The notes under the pieces were generated by a model. It did not search any database, was not told where the DNA came from, and saw nothing but the letters and a program-made list of their open reading frames with translations. From contig JAMCAN010000001.1 of assembly GCA_023715185.1 (NCBI GenBank), positions 496,001 through 560,000 on the forward strand: a DNA stretch of 64,000 bases. Direction: 5' to 3'. Positions 25,478 to 33,783 of the stretch are shown here, in pieces. The position numbers were made by a program, and so were the translations under genes. Source of the DNA: Planococcus sp. MER TA 32b (GTDB lineage Bacteria > Bacillota > Bacilli > Bacillales_A > Planococcaceae). Each line of letters begins with the position of its first letter. Within the stretch, counting starts at the first letter, position 1.

Positions 25478-26491
25478 TTGGTGAAGAAGTTCGAAGATGA
25501 AGTAATGCAGACGATGAATAAGATGTTCGAAAACGAAATGAAGAAAGTCAACGACATGCTGGAGCAGGATTTGCTGATCTCGCTGATCGGCGAAGTCAAT
25601 GCAGGAAAATCTTCAACCGTCAACAGAATCATCGGTGAAGATATTGCCAGCACCAACCCGATGCCGGGTGAAACGGTCAGTGTCGATCCGTATAATATGC
25701 GGGGGCTTGAAAACATCAAGTTTATGGATACACCGGGTTTGAACGATCCGAATGATGAAAATCCGAAAAAGACGCTTGAATTCGTCCAGAAATCAGACGT
25801 CGTTTTATTTTTCCTGAATGCTGCGGGAACCGTATTCTCCGACAGCGAAAAAGAGAAATTCACGGCCATCGAGAAGAACAACAAAGACATCCTTATAGTG
25901 TTAAATAAAATTGATGCCGCAGAAAATATTCCATCCTTAATCCAATTCGTTAAAAACCATACCAATAATAAATACAAAGTGATTCCAATCTCCTCGAAAA
26001 CAGGTGAAAACCTGGAAGATCTGAAAAGAGAGATTCTCGTGATCCTTGAAAAAAAAGGTAAGGACCTGCTTTTTGCGAAAAGCATGAAAGAAAAATCGGC
26101 GGCAGCTACCAGATGGATAGTCGGCGCGGGTGTTTCAGCCGGAATCATCGGTGCATCACCAATTCCCGGCTCAGATGTGGTGCCGCTGACATCTCTTCAA
26201 GTGGGTCTGATCATCAAGCTGTCGAAATTATATGATAAGCCTTTAACGAAAAAAGCTGCGAGGGATATGATTGTCATTACGGCTACTCAGACAGTCGGCC
26301 ACACGATTTACAGGCAGGCCCTGAAATTCATTCCGGGTGCAGGGTCAATTATTGGCGGAACAGTAGCGACCGCAATGACTGTGGCCCTTGGATATGGTGT
26401 GAAATACGCATATGAAAATAATATTGACATCGATTACGATATGATCGGTGATTTGTTTGAGAAATATAAACAAAAGGCGAAGAAAGCCTGA
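25478..26491 (+). CDS. dynamin-like/Era-type GTPase with DUF697 C-terminus
   Basis: A 337-residue GTPase. The G1 loop is GEVNAGKSST, G3 is DTPGLNDP and G4 is LNKID; G5 (ISSKTG) follows. An N-terminal helix carries acidic/Met-rich heptads, and residues about 205-337 form a DUF697-like membrane-associating domain (GASPIPGSDVVPLTSLQVGLI, then a glycine-rich hydrophobic stretch). Such proteins attach to membranes or regulate membrane systems; no specific role is known. Start TTG 25478 or GTG 25481, after AAGGAGGCG. Confidence 0.82.
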   Translation: MVKKFEDEVMQTMNKMFENEMKKVNDMLEQDLLISLIGEVNAGKSSTVNRIIGEDIASTNPMPGETVSVDPYNMRGLENIKFMDTPGLNDPNDENPKKTLEFVQKSDVVLFFLNAAGTVFSDSEKEKFTAIEKNNKDILIVLNKIDAAENIPSLIQFVKNHTNNKYKVIPISSKTGENLEDLKREILVILEKKGKDLLFAKSMKEKSAAATRWIVGAGVSAGIIGASPIPGSDVVPLTSLQVGLIIKLSKLYDKPLTKKAARDMIVITATQTVGHTIYRQALKFIPGAGSIIGGTVATAMTVALGYGVKYAYENNIDIDYDMIGDLFEKYKQKAKKA

Positions 26492-26498
26492 AAATCCG

Positions 26499-26525
26499 AG
26501 CCGCTCAACCCTGAGTGGCTTTTAT
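26499..26525 (+). terminator. terminator of the DUF697 GTPase gene
   Basis: AGCCGCTCA pairs with TGAGTGGCT around ACCC (one mismatch), then TTTT. Confidence 0.65.
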
Positions 26526-26586
26526 TGTATTGCTTTAAAGACAGCATTGTTTTACCGTTAGAAAATAAAGGCAGAGGAGGTTCGGG

Positions 26587-27267
26587 ATGCATATTTTAGT
26601 TGTCGAAGATAATCCGAGCGTCAGTTCAATGCTCGAATTATTTTTTTCAAAAGAAGGTATAACCGGTGATTTTGCTTCTGATGGCATCGAAGGGTTCAAT
26701 AAATATCAGCAAAATGACTATGATCTGCTGGTCCTGGATTGGATGCTGCCTGGCATGGACGGCATCGCGTTATGCAGAAAAATCCGCGAACAGGGAGATC
26801 AGATCCCGATCATCATGCTGACGGCAAAAGACAGTGAATCGGACCAGGTGATCGGTTTTGAGATGGGGGCGGACGATTATGTCACAAAACCCTTCAGCCC
26901 GCTTACCCTGATGGCAAGGATCAAAGCTGTTGCAAGGCGTTCACAAAAAGGGGAGGCTGTTGAAGACCGTATACAAACAAAGCATTTCACAATCAATAAA
27001 ACAACGAGGGAAGTACAGAAGGATGGCGCTGTGATTGAGAATCTCACACCGAAGGAATACGACTTGCTGGTCTTTCTATTGCAGCATCCCAAACAGGTAT
27101 TCAGCCGCGAACAGCTGCTGGAACGGGTATGGGGCTATCAATTCTACGGTGATGAACGGACTGTCGATGTCCATATTAAACGGATCCGCAAAAAAATAAC
27201 CGGTGGTGAACAGTACTTCCACACCATTTGGGGAGTTGGCTATAAATTTGAAGAACAGACGGATTAA
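26587..27267 (+). CDS. OmpR-family response regulator
   Basis: A 226-residue response regulator. The receiver domain has the acidic pair ED (residues 8-9), phospho-acceptor Asp in VLDWMLPGMDG, Thr in MLTAKDS and Lys in VTKPFSP. The C-terminal winged helix (LTPKEYDLLVFLL, VWGYQFYGDERTVDVHIKRIRKKI) is of the OmpR/PhoB type. It overlaps the sensor kinase gene by about 20 bp, so the two form a system. Input signal and regulon are not evident; the htrA-type gene downstream is a possible target. Confidence 0.95.
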   Translation: MHILVVEDNPSVSSMLELFFSKEGITGDFASDGIEGFNKYQQNDYDLLVLDWMLPGMDGIALCRKIREQGDQIPIIMLTAKDSESDQVIGFEMGADDYVTKPFSPLTLMARIKAVARRSQKGEAVEDRIQTKHFTINKTTREVQKDGAVIENLTPKEYDLLVFLLQHPKQVFSREQLLERVWGYQFYGDERTVDVHIKRIRKKITGGEQYFHTIWGVGYKFEEQTD

Positions 27268-28651
27268 TTATTTCTATCAATTGATGGGCAGCCATCTGAG
27301 CATCCTGCTGATATCTTTCCTTATTCTCAGTCTTCTGTTCATACGCTTCGTCGAAGATTTTGCCTACCAGGATAAAGCGGCGGAACTGGAGAACTATGGG
27401 GAGCAGATCCTCAGAGACTTGGAAGGGCCGAGGCCAGCGGCAAATCTGGAACAGTATGTTTCCATTCTGCAGGCTCAAAATATCAATTTCATCGTTTTTG
27501 ATCAGCAAAGCCGGATTCTGTATCCAATTTCAGAAGCGTTCCCGCCGGTGGAGCTTTCACCCGGGGAATGGAATACCATTGAGCGAGGGGAAACGCTTGT
27601 CGTCAAACGGGACGTTGAGCGTTTTGAAGATACCGTGACATTTGTGGCCCTGCCGTATGTGGAAGGCAATCAGCTTGCTGGGGGTGTGCTGCTGGCTGCA
27701 CCGGTCAGCGGTACCAGTGAAATGATTTTCGAATTGAACCGGACGCTGCTGACGGCTATGCTGGCTGCGCTGGCCATCGCGTTATTGCTCAGCTATTTGC
27801 TGTCCAAGCTGCATGTCAGCCGGCTGCAGCGAATGCGGAAAGCGGCAGCGATGGTCAGTGAAGGGAACTACGATGTCAAATTGCCTGAATCCGCTTCTGA
27901 TGAATTCGGGGATTTGGCAAAAGACTTCAATAACATGACGGCTAAACTTCATGCGTCCAATGAGGAAATCGAACGTCTTGAAAATCGGCGGCGCCAGTTC
28001 ATGGCTGATGTCTCCCATGAAATGAGGACGCCTTTGACTACTATAGCGGGCGTCATTGAAGGGCTTCGCAGCAATATGATTGTAGAAGAACAGCGCGAAA
28101 AAGGCATACGTCTTGTCAGTGAAGAAACGAAAAGGCTGATGCGCCTGGTCAATGAAAATCTGGATTATGAAAAAATCCGTTCGAATCAAGTGACTTTATT
28201 GAAAGAGCGGGTGGAAACGAAAGAATTGCTTGAAATCATTCAAGACCAGATGGAGTTTCTGGCTGCTGAAAAAGGCAATACAATCACAATTGAGGCACCG
28301 GAGGATCAAGAAGTTTTTGTGGATATGGACCGCGTCATTCAAGTGCTGACCAATATCGTGAAAAACAGTATACAATTCACCGATAACGGAGAAATACGGT
28401 TATCTTCTTATTCAGAACCGGGTTTTACAATTATTGAAGTGGAAGACACAGGAAGCGGGATCAATGTGGAAGAGATTGATTTGATTTGGCGGCGGTTTTT
28501 CAAATCCGATGTTTCCAGGGGGAGCGGGCAATTCGGCCTGGGGTTATCCATCGTCAAACAATTAGTGGAACTTCACGGGGGGGACATACGGGTAGATAGT
28601 GAACAAGGGAAAGGAACGAAATTCATTATTCGGCTCCCTGATGAAAAATGA
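27248..28651 (+). CDS. membrane sensor histidine kinase
   Basis: A protein of about 467 residues: a TM helix near residues 14-35, an extracellular sensor loop of about 130 residues, a second TM near 170-190, a HAMP domain, a HisKA dimerisation domain with phospho-His in FMADVSHEMRTPL, and an HATPase_c domain with N box (NIVKNSIQF), DTGSGI and GQFGLGLSIVKQL. The start is uncertain: TTG 27248 gives MKNRRINYFYQ, overlapping the regulator gene, and ATG 27284 is an alternative. Confidence 0.93.
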   Translation: MKNRRINYFYQLMGSHLSILLISFLILSLLFIRFVEDFAYQDKAAELENYGEQILRDLEGPRPAANLEQYVSILQAQNINFIVFDQQSRILYPISEAFPPVELSPGEWNTIERGETLVVKRDVERFEDTVTFVALPYVEGNQLAGGVLLAAPVSGTSEMIFELNRTLLTAMLAALAIALLLSYLLSKLHVSRLQRMRKAAAMVSEGNYDVKLPESASDEFGDLAKDFNNMTAKLHASNEEIERLENRRRQFMADVSHEMRTPLTTIAGVIEGLRSNMIVEEQREKGIRLVSEETKRLMRLVNENLDYEKIRSNQVTLLKERVETKELLEIIQDQMEFLAAEKGNTITIEAPEDQEVFVDMDRVIQVLTNIVKNSIQFTDNGEIRLSSYSEPGFTIIEVEDTGSGINVEEIDLIWRRFFKSDVSRGSGQFGLGLSIVKQLVELHGGDIRVDSEQGKGTKFIIRLPDEK

Positions 28652-28652
28652 C

Positions 28653-28682
28653 GCACAAGCGAATTTTGCTTGTGCTTTTTTC
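28653..28682 (+). terminator. terminator of the two-component operon
   Basis: GCACAAGC pairs with GCTTGTGC, followed by TTTTTT. Confidence 0.85.
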
Positions 28683-28862
28683 TGTCTTTAGACGGGATTA
28701 ATAGTTTCCATATTATTTAAAGCTTCGGTCATAGTTTATTCATATTTGATTGTTACTCTTTATACAACGGCAAAAGTAGAGCGGCAAGCAAGACTGCCTC
28801 CGCTGATATCCAAGCCGGCAGCATGAAGTATGATGAAAACTATAACACAGGAGGAATTCAAA

Positions 28863-30047
28863 GTGGGATACTATGATTCGACCGAACCGAAAAGAAAAAA
28901 TAGAGGCAATTTCGCTTCAGGATTTGCTGGCATATTGGCAGGCGCCGTTTTAGCTGGGATTGTTCTGCCAGGATTTACAGATACGGAACAGGGGATAGAC
29001 GCAGAACCACAGCAGGCAGAGAACGTCAGCGGAGTGGAAAATGTATCTTCAATTGTCACCTCGGACGTCACTGAAGTAGTGGATGCCACTTCAGCATCAG
29101 TTGTCGGCGTAACAAATCTGCAGTCTGCACAACAAAACCCGTTCAGCCAAAGCAGCAGTGAGCCACAGGAAGCAGGAGCGGGATCGGGTGTCATCTATAA
29201 AAAAGAAGGTGATTCTGCTTACATCGTTACAAATAATCATGTGGTTGAAGGTGCGGAACAAGTGAAAGTAACGCTGTCAGATGGAACAGAAATCGATGCG
29301 GAAGTCCTTGGCACTGATGTCTGGACAGATTTAGCGGTTTTGAAAACCTCTTCGGCTGATATCAAAGACGTGGCTGAATTTGGTGACTCATCAGTCCTTA
29401 AAGCAGGCGAACCGGTTATCGCGATCGGCAATCCGCTTGGGCTGCAATTCTCGGGATCAGTGACAACGGGCGTGATTTCAGGGACTGAACGTTCAATCCC
29501 GATTGATATCAACAAAGATGGAACAGAAGACTGGCAGGCTGAAGTATTGCAGACTGACGCAGCCATCAACCCAGGAAACAGCGGGGGCGCATTGATCAAC
29601 AGCCAAGGCCAGCTGATCGGGATCAACTCGATGAAAATCGCACAGGCTTCAGTTGAAGGAATCGGTTTAGCCATTCCGATCAATTCAGCTATCCCGATCA
29701 TTGAAGATTTGGAAACAAAAGGCGAAGTTGAAAGACCGGCGCTGGGTGTTTCCATTTTAGATCTGCAAAATGTGCCAGCTCCGATTCGCCAAAATGAATT
29801 GAATTTACCGGCTGAATTGGAAAAAGGGGTGGCAGTTGAATCTGTCGCTAAAGATTCCGGTGCAGAAGCTGCCGGCCTGCAGCAAAGTGATGTAATTGTT
29901 GAAATTGGGGGAGATGAAATCACCTCCGTGCTCGAACTTCGTCAACACCTGTACACAAAAGCGGAGGTCGGCGATACTTTGAATATTAAATTCTATCGCG
30001 GTTCTGAACTGATGGAAGCAGATGTGAAATTGACAGAAGGCATATAA
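28863..30047 (+). CDS. htrA: HtrA/DegP-type S1C serine protease
   Basis: A 394-residue membrane-anchored trypsin-like protease for misfolded envelope proteins. A single TM helix (residues about 17-37) anchors it, followed by a low-complexity linker. The catalytic triad is His126 (TNNHVVEG), Asp156 (WTDLAVL) and Ser240 (NPGNSGGAL); a C-terminal PDZ domain covers about 295-390. GTG 28863 is chosen over ATG 28830 or 28833 because CAGGAGG lies 8 nt before it and the upstream ATGs have no Shine-Dalgarno. The adjacent two-component system might control it, as CssRS does in B. subtilis (inference). Confidence 0.94.
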   Translation: MGYYDSTEPKRKNRGNFASGFAGILAGAVLAGIVLPGFTDTEQGIDAEPQQAENVSGVENVSSIVTSDVTEVVDATSASVVGVTNLQSAQQNPFSQSSSEPQEAGAGSGVIYKKEGDSAYIVTNNHVVEGAEQVKVTLSDGTEIDAEVLGTDVWTDLAVLKTSSADIKDVAEFGDSSVLKAGEPVIAIGNPLGLQFSGSVTTGVISGTERSIPIDINKDGTEDWQAEVLQTDAAINPGNSGGALINSQGQLIGINSMKIAQASVEGIGLAIPINSAIPIIEDLETKGEVERPALGVSILDLQNVPAPIRQNELNLPAELEKGVAVESVAKDSGAEAAGLQQSDVIVEIGGDEITSVLELRQHLYTKAEVGDTLNIKFYRGSELMEADVKLTEGI

Positions 30048-30062
30048 GAATTTTAGCCATAC

Positions 30063-30096
30063 AAAAACTCTCCCTGTTTACCGGGAGAGTTTTTGT
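30063..30096. terminator. terminator between htrA and the converging small gene
   Basis: AAAAACTCTCCC pairs with GGGAGAGTTTTT, usable from both strands. Confidence 0.85.
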
Positions 30097-30127
30097 ATTC
30101 TATGGAAGTCAGCTATTCGGAAAAATG

Positions 30128-30346
30128 TCAGTCCATTAACCCGAACAGATCAAAACCGATTCCTAATGCGAGAATAATCAGGACGATGACTACAAAGATG
30201 GCGACACCGATTTTGATCTTAGGCATTTCCTTTACTTTGGGTTCTTCCAGCCCTTCTTTTTTCTCCGGAGGATGATCCATATTTTCTTTGGTGTCTCTTA
30301 TATAATCTTTGCGTTCTTGTGGTTCATTATTGTTTTTGTCGCTCAC
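30128..30346 (-). CDS. small tail-anchored membrane protein
   Basis: A 72-residue protein: a charged N-terminal half rich in Lys, Glu, Pro and Asn, then one C-terminal TM helix (IGVAIFVVIVLIILALGIGFDLFGLMD). No family recognised. GTG 30346 is the start, with GGGGAGGTAG 7 nt before it, and the frame upstream of it is not used. A near-consensus sigma-B promoter overlaps the end of the upstream Hsp31-like gene, suggesting a small stress-induced membrane protein. Confidence 0.72.
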   Translation of the reverse strand: MSDKNNNEPQERKDYIRDTKENMDHPPEKKEGLEEPKVKEMPKIKIGVAIFVVIVLIILALGIGFDLFGLMD

Positions 30347-30382
30347 AAATACTACCTCCCCGTTCTGTATATTTCTATCTGT

Positions 30383-30408
30383 ATACCCTAAGACGCAGGG
30401 CATTAATC
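30383..30408 (-). promoter_or_regulatory. candidate sigma-B promoter of the tail-anchored protein gene
   Basis: On the minus strand GATTAA, 14 nt, GGGTAT: one mismatch in the -35 and a perfect -10 for sigma-B. It lies within and just past the stop of the upstream gene. Confidence 0.45.
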
Positions 30409-31107
30409 AAAATACTTCTCTTCCTGTTCCAGTTCGCGGCGGGTTAGAGCTTTTGCCAATTCTCTGCCGAAAAGTTCTGATGAATGAGGGTCGCGGCCAG
30501 TCAGAATCCGTTCATTTGCCCAAACCGCATATTGATCCTGGTCTTCCGCTTTAGAGTAATTGGCGACTCTGTTCAATTCATCTTCAAGGCTGAATGGCAG
30601 CAAGCCACGGACTTCTTCAGGTTCCTTATCGTTCGGATAGCCTGTCACATCCAACCCTTCCAGGAATGGGCGGCCTTCTTTTGTCTTTGCGTAAATTAAT
30701 GGGGCAGGGCCATGGCAGACAGCCGAAACAATACCGCCAAGTTCATAGACAATATTGATCATATTATGAAGTTCTTCGCTGTGTGCAAGGTCAAACATTG
30801 CCCCGTGGCCGCCGACTATGAAAATAGCGTCATAGTCGCTCGCTTTTACATCCACAAGCGGAGTCGTTTTATCAGCGAGTCCGGATTCATATAATTTTTT
30901 GTATTTGCCTTCGGGGTCATAATCTTTTGAAATACTTAACGGATCTACAACGGGTTTGCCGCCAAGCAATGAAGCGATGCCGACAGTGTGGCCTTCCTTT
31001 TCCAATTCCATAGCCGGAGCGAATAATTCTTCCGCCCACCATCCCGTGACGTAATCGTTTTCTTCATCAGTATATCCGCCTGATAGAACGGCCAAAACTT
31101 TTGCCAT
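30403..31107 (-). CDS. DJ-1/PfpI superfamily protein, Hsp31-like
   Basis: A 234-residue class I glutamine-amidotransferase-like protein. The nucleophile elbow is SAVCHGPAPLIYA with catalytic Cys, the Glu of the triad is in the early conserved segment, and IFIVGGHGAMFDLAHS and TGRDPHSSELFGRELA are typical of the Hsp31/glyoxalase III branch. Members remove methylglyoxal or act as redox-regulated chaperones. A sigma-B type promoter lies just upstream (31148-31172). Substrate inferred from branch only. Confidence 0.87.
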   Translation of the reverse strand: MAKVLAVLSGGYTDEENDYVTGWWAEELFAPAMELEKEGHTVGIASLLGGKPVVDPLSISKDYDPEGKYKKLYESGLADKTTPLVDVKASDYDAIFIVGGHGAMFDLAHSEELHNMINIVYELGGIVSAVCHGPAPLIYAKTKEGRPFLEGLDVTGYPNDKEPEEVRGLLPFSLEDELNRVANYSKAEDQDQYAVWANERILTGRDPHSSELFGRELAKALTRRELEQEEKYFD

Positions 31108-31147
31108 GCTTTTTCCTCCTCAACAATTAAGTTCTCTATTTCTTCAT

Positions 31148-31172
31148 TTACCCTTCACCGCAATACTGAAAC
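31148..31172 (-). promoter_or_regulatory. candidate sigma-B promoter of the Hsp31-like gene
   Basis: On the minus strand GTTTCA, 13 nt, GGGTAA, about 40 bp before the start codon at 31107. Confidence 0.5.
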
Positions 31173-31267
31173 ACAAACTCGGATGGAGCATTGGCATGAA
31201 AGGAATAAAGACAAAAGGGCAAAGAAATGAATTGCCGCAATTTTGTGTTTAATTATCAAAAAAGTAT

Positions 31268-31292
31268 GTTTTGTTTGGAACGACCGGGGTAT
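31268..31292 (+). promoter_or_regulatory. candidate sigma-B promoter of the acidic protein and Mn catalase genes
   Basis: GTTTTG, 13 nt, GGGTAT, 40 bp before the start at 31333: a very good general-stress promoter match. Confidence 0.6.
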
Positions 31293-31332
31293 TCAGAGTA
31301 TGTATGTAAAATTTTTGAAGGAGGAGGCCGTA

Positions 31333-31650
31333 ATGACTGACAAGCAGAATGATCGTAATCTCGATCCTGAGAGGATGGAACAGAGCGGGAAAAGTGAAGC
31401 AACAGAAGAAACTGATTTCAATACTGGAGGAAACGATTCCGATTACGACGGCGGACATCCGAAAGACAGTAAGTCGGATAGCGATGGCCGGATAAAGAGC
31501 GGCGAAGAATATGCCAGACGCCAGCATGGCAAGGATGAAATCGGGGATGAAGCGTTTAATGCCGGCGGAAACGCGTCGGATTACGATGGCGGCCATCCCG
31601 AAGACAGTTCAAGTGACAGCGAAGGAAAAATCGATTCAGACGAAAATTAA
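31333..31650 (+). CDS. acidic hydrophilic protein with two direct repeats
   Basis: A 105-residue protein, almost wholly charged or polar, without a hydrophobic core. Two copies of a unit FN(T/A)GGN(D/A)SDYDGGHP(K/E)DS occur near residues 35-55 and 77-97, separated by a basic/acidic linker. It resembles plant-type hydrophilins in composition and is probably disordered. GAAGGAGGAGG supports ATG 31333. It lies 21 bp before the Mn catalase gene under a shared sigma-B-like promoter, so a role in desiccation or oxidative stress is plausible. No known family recognised. Confidence 0.78.
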   Translation: MTDKQNDRNLDPERMEQSGKSEATEETDFNTGGNDSDYDGGHPKDSKSDSDGRIKSGEEYARRQHGKDEIGDEAFNAGGNASDYDGGHPEDSSSDSEGKIDSDEN

Positions 31651-31671
31651 AACTGACAGGAGAGTGTATAT

Positions 31672-32490
31672 ATGTTTTTCCACAGAAAAGAGCTTCAATA
31701 TCATGCGAAACCGGATGCTCCGGATCCGGTGTTCGCGAAACAGGTACAGGAACTGATCGGCGGCCAGTATGGTGAAATGTCGGTAGCATTACAATACTTA
31801 TTCCAAAGCTGGGGTACAAGAGGCAATGAAAAATACAGAGACCTTTTAATGGATACAGGAACGCAGGAAATCGGACATATCGAAATGCTTGCGACGATGG
31901 TTGCGCGTTTACTGGAAGGCGCACCTGTCTATGAGCAGGAGAAAGCGGCGAAAGATCCGGTTGTCGGCGCAATTATGGGCGGCATGAATCCGCAGCACGC
32001 CATCGTTCATGGACTGGGAGCTTCGCCGAAAGACAGCAATGGTGTACCATGGAATGCCGGATATATTGTAGCAAGCGGCAATCTTTTAGCTGACTTCCGT
32101 GCCAACGTCAATGCGGAGTCCCAAGGGCGTCTCCAAGTGGCTCGTCTTTACAGCATGACGGATGACAGAGGCGTAAAAGATTTGTTCTCCTTCCTGATTG
32201 CACGTGATACTATGCACCAAAACCAGTGGCTGGCAGCGATCAAAGAAATGGAAGCAAAAGAAGGCGTGATCGTTCCTTCGACCATACCGCCAGAATGGGA
32301 AGCGAAAGAATTTTCGCATACCTTGTATACGAATGCAGACAGCACTGCTTCACAGCTTGATTTCCTAAAACAGCCTGCGCCGGACGGCCAGCCATTTAAA
32401 GTTGAAGAAAGCAAAGCGATGGGTGGAATTCCAGTACTAAAACCGGCACCGCCAGAAGCACATGACACTTTACCAGGTGAAAATGATTAA
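31672..32490 (+). CDS. manganese catalase, YdbD-like
   Basis: A non-heme Mn catalase of 272 residues with the ferritin-like four-helix core. Metal ligands are visible in LIGGQYGEMSVALQYL (Glu), QEIGHIEMLATMVA (Glu-x2-His), NVNAESQGRLQVAR (Glu) and IARDTMHQNQW (His). It dismutates hydrogen peroxide. B. subtilis YdbD, a sigma-B regulon member, has near-identical length (from memory). Located directly behind the acidic repeat protein, in the same transcript. Confidence 0.92.
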   Translation: MFFHRKELQYHAKPDAPDPVFAKQVQELIGGQYGEMSVALQYLFQSWGTRGNEKYRDLLMDTGTQEIGHIEMLATMVARLLEGAPVYEQEKAAKDPVVGAIMGGMNPQHAIVHGLGASPKDSNGVPWNAGYIVASGNLLADFRANVNAESQGRLQVARLYSMTDDRGVKDLFSFLIARDTMHQNQWLAAIKEMEAKEGVIVPSTIPPEWEAKEFSHTLYTNADSTASQLDFLKQPAPDGQPFKVEESKAMGGIPVLKPAPPEAHDTLPGEND

Positions 32491-32497
32491 TAGTTAA

Positions 32498-32527
32498 TGG
32501 AGCCTCTTTTGCGGAAGAGGCTTCTTT
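32498..32527 (+). terminator. terminator of the Mn catalase operon
   Basis: GAGCCTCTT pairs with AAGAGGCTTC around TTGCGG, then TTTT. Confidence 0.75.
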
Positions 32528-32544
32528 TAATGGGAGTGGTAAAG

Positions 32545-33240
32545 ATGGCGAGGAAATTATGGATGATGACGCAGACGTGGCATGACCTTTTATTTCTCCA
32601 CTGGCCGGTTGATCCGCCGATAATCCGCAAGTATATTCCGGATGGATTGGAATTGGATCTGTACGATAACCAGGCGTGGATTGGCATCGTACTTTTCAAA
32701 GCCCGGGGAACGAGACCGAGATTCATGCCGCCCATACCTGGGTCTGCAAATTTTCTTGAAGTGAATGTCAGAACCTATGTCAAATACAAAAATAAAACCG
32801 GTGTTTATTTCTTCAGCTTGGATGCAGACAGCAAAATGGCAGTAGAGATTGCTTCTTTTGGAAATTTTCTTCCATACCGAATGGCCAGGATGTCATTCGA
32901 TAAAAAAAGTGGGCATATCAGTTTTATGAGTGAAACCAGGGGAAAAGAAGGGCCACAGGAGAAGATTGCTTTGAAGTATCGTGTTTTGCCGCAGCCAGCG
33001 GTCTCAACCAGTCTTGAAAAATGGCTGACAGAGCGTTATTGCCTTTGGACAAAACCGGGGGAGCAATTACTGCGGCTCGATATAGCCCACGCTTCATGGC
33101 AACTGCAGTACGTCCAAGGAGAACTAACTGAAAACACAATGGCGCCGTACCTTGGAGTGAATTTCAAAAGCGGAAAACCGATGGCACATTACACGGAAAT
33201 GAAAAAAGTGCGTTTTTTCCCGCCTGTAATTGAAAAGTAA
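32545..33240 (+). CDS. DUF2071 protein, YqjF-like
   Basis: A 231-residue protein of the DUF2071/YqjF family (COG3361). LHWPVDPPIIRKYIPDGLELDLYDNQAWIGIVLF is the family's opening; FLEVNVRTYVKYKNKTGVYFFSLDADS is also typical. The fold resembles acetoacetate decarboxylase. B. subtilis yqjF is induced by nitroaromatics via YodB-like regulators in some reports; the function is unknown. GGGAGTGG lies before ATG 32545, and the upstream frame is read-through of the terminator. Confidence 0.85.
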   Translation: MARKLWMMTQTWHDLLFLHWPVDPPIIRKYIPDGLELDLYDNQAWIGIVLFKARGTRPRFMPPIPGSANFLEVNVRTYVKYKNKTGVYFFSLDADSKMAVEIASFGNFLPYRMARMSFDKKSGHISFMSETRGKEGPQEKIALKYRVLPQPAVSTSLEKWLTERYCLWTKPGEQLLRLDIAHASWQLQYVQGELTENTMAPYLGVNFKSGKPMAHYTEMKKVRFFPPVIEK

Positions 33241-33276
33241 AACCCCCGAACCTTTGAGGTTTCGGGGGTTTACCTA
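33241..33276. terminator. bidirectional terminator
   Basis: AAACCCCCGAACC pairs with GGTTTCGGGGGTTT; it separates the converging yqjF-like and DUF2512 genes. Confidence 0.85.
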
Positions 33277-33277
33277 T

Positions 33278-33673
33278 TTAAGACTGTCTCGGCTCGTCAT
33301 GCTGCGTAGTGTGGGAAGTTTCTTTTTGTTCCCAAACTCGTTTTGTCAGATAGATGTGGAAGAACCATTCGCCGGCTGCTACAAGCAAAGCAGAGAAAAG
33401 TGCCGCCATGACCAATGAGAAATCAGGATTCTCAATCAGCCACATCCCCAACAGCCATACCGCAAGAAAGACGATGACGAAATCTCCGCCAGTCGCAATC
33501 TTATTCGATGTTTTCGGATAGATGACCAGATCGCCGACAAATCCAACTGCTGTGATAATAAGGCTTATGATGAATATTTCAAAAAGTTCTACTCCATATG
33601 CAAGTCCCAGAATAACAAAGAGAACCGCGAAAATCATGGCGAATTTGATAAGCAATGCCTCAATATACTTCAT
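33278..33673 (-). CDS. DUF2512 membrane protein, YndM-like
   Basis: A 131-residue protein with four TM segments and a hydrophilic tail (RVWEQKETSHTTQHDEPRQS). The pattern VGFVGDLVIYPKTSNKIATGGDFVIVF is characteristic of DUF2512 (YndM) of bacilli. Function unknown. CAGGAGG precedes the ATG. It lies downstream of the stress SDR, on the same strand but beyond a terminator, so it is probably separate. Confidence 0.87.
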   Translation of the reverse strand: MKYIEALLIKFAMIFAVLFVILGLAYGVELFEIFIISLIITAVGFVGDLVIYPKTSNKIATGGDFVIVFLAVWLLGMWLIENPDFSLVMAALFSALLVAAGEWFFHIYLTKRVWEQKETSHTTQHDEPRQS

Positions 33674-33757
33674 CTGATATACCTCCTGGAATATTTTTAT
33701 GTTATTCGCTGTATACTCTTTTCTGTGCGAAAAAATCGTTTATGGACGAAAAAAAGA

Positions 33758-33779
33758 AAAACCCCCGAATGAGGGTTTT
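33758..33779 (-). terminator. terminator of the stress SDR gene
   Basis: Read on the minus strand, AAAACCCTC pairs with the following GGGGGTTTTT around a short loop, 5 bp after the SDR stop. Confidence 0.65.
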
Positions 33780-33783
33780 CCTG

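Noticed and set aside
28830-28862. ATG 28830 or 28833 as start of the HtrA-type protease
   Set aside because: No ribosome binding site before them, whereas CAGGAGG lies inside this stretch and fits GTG 28863.
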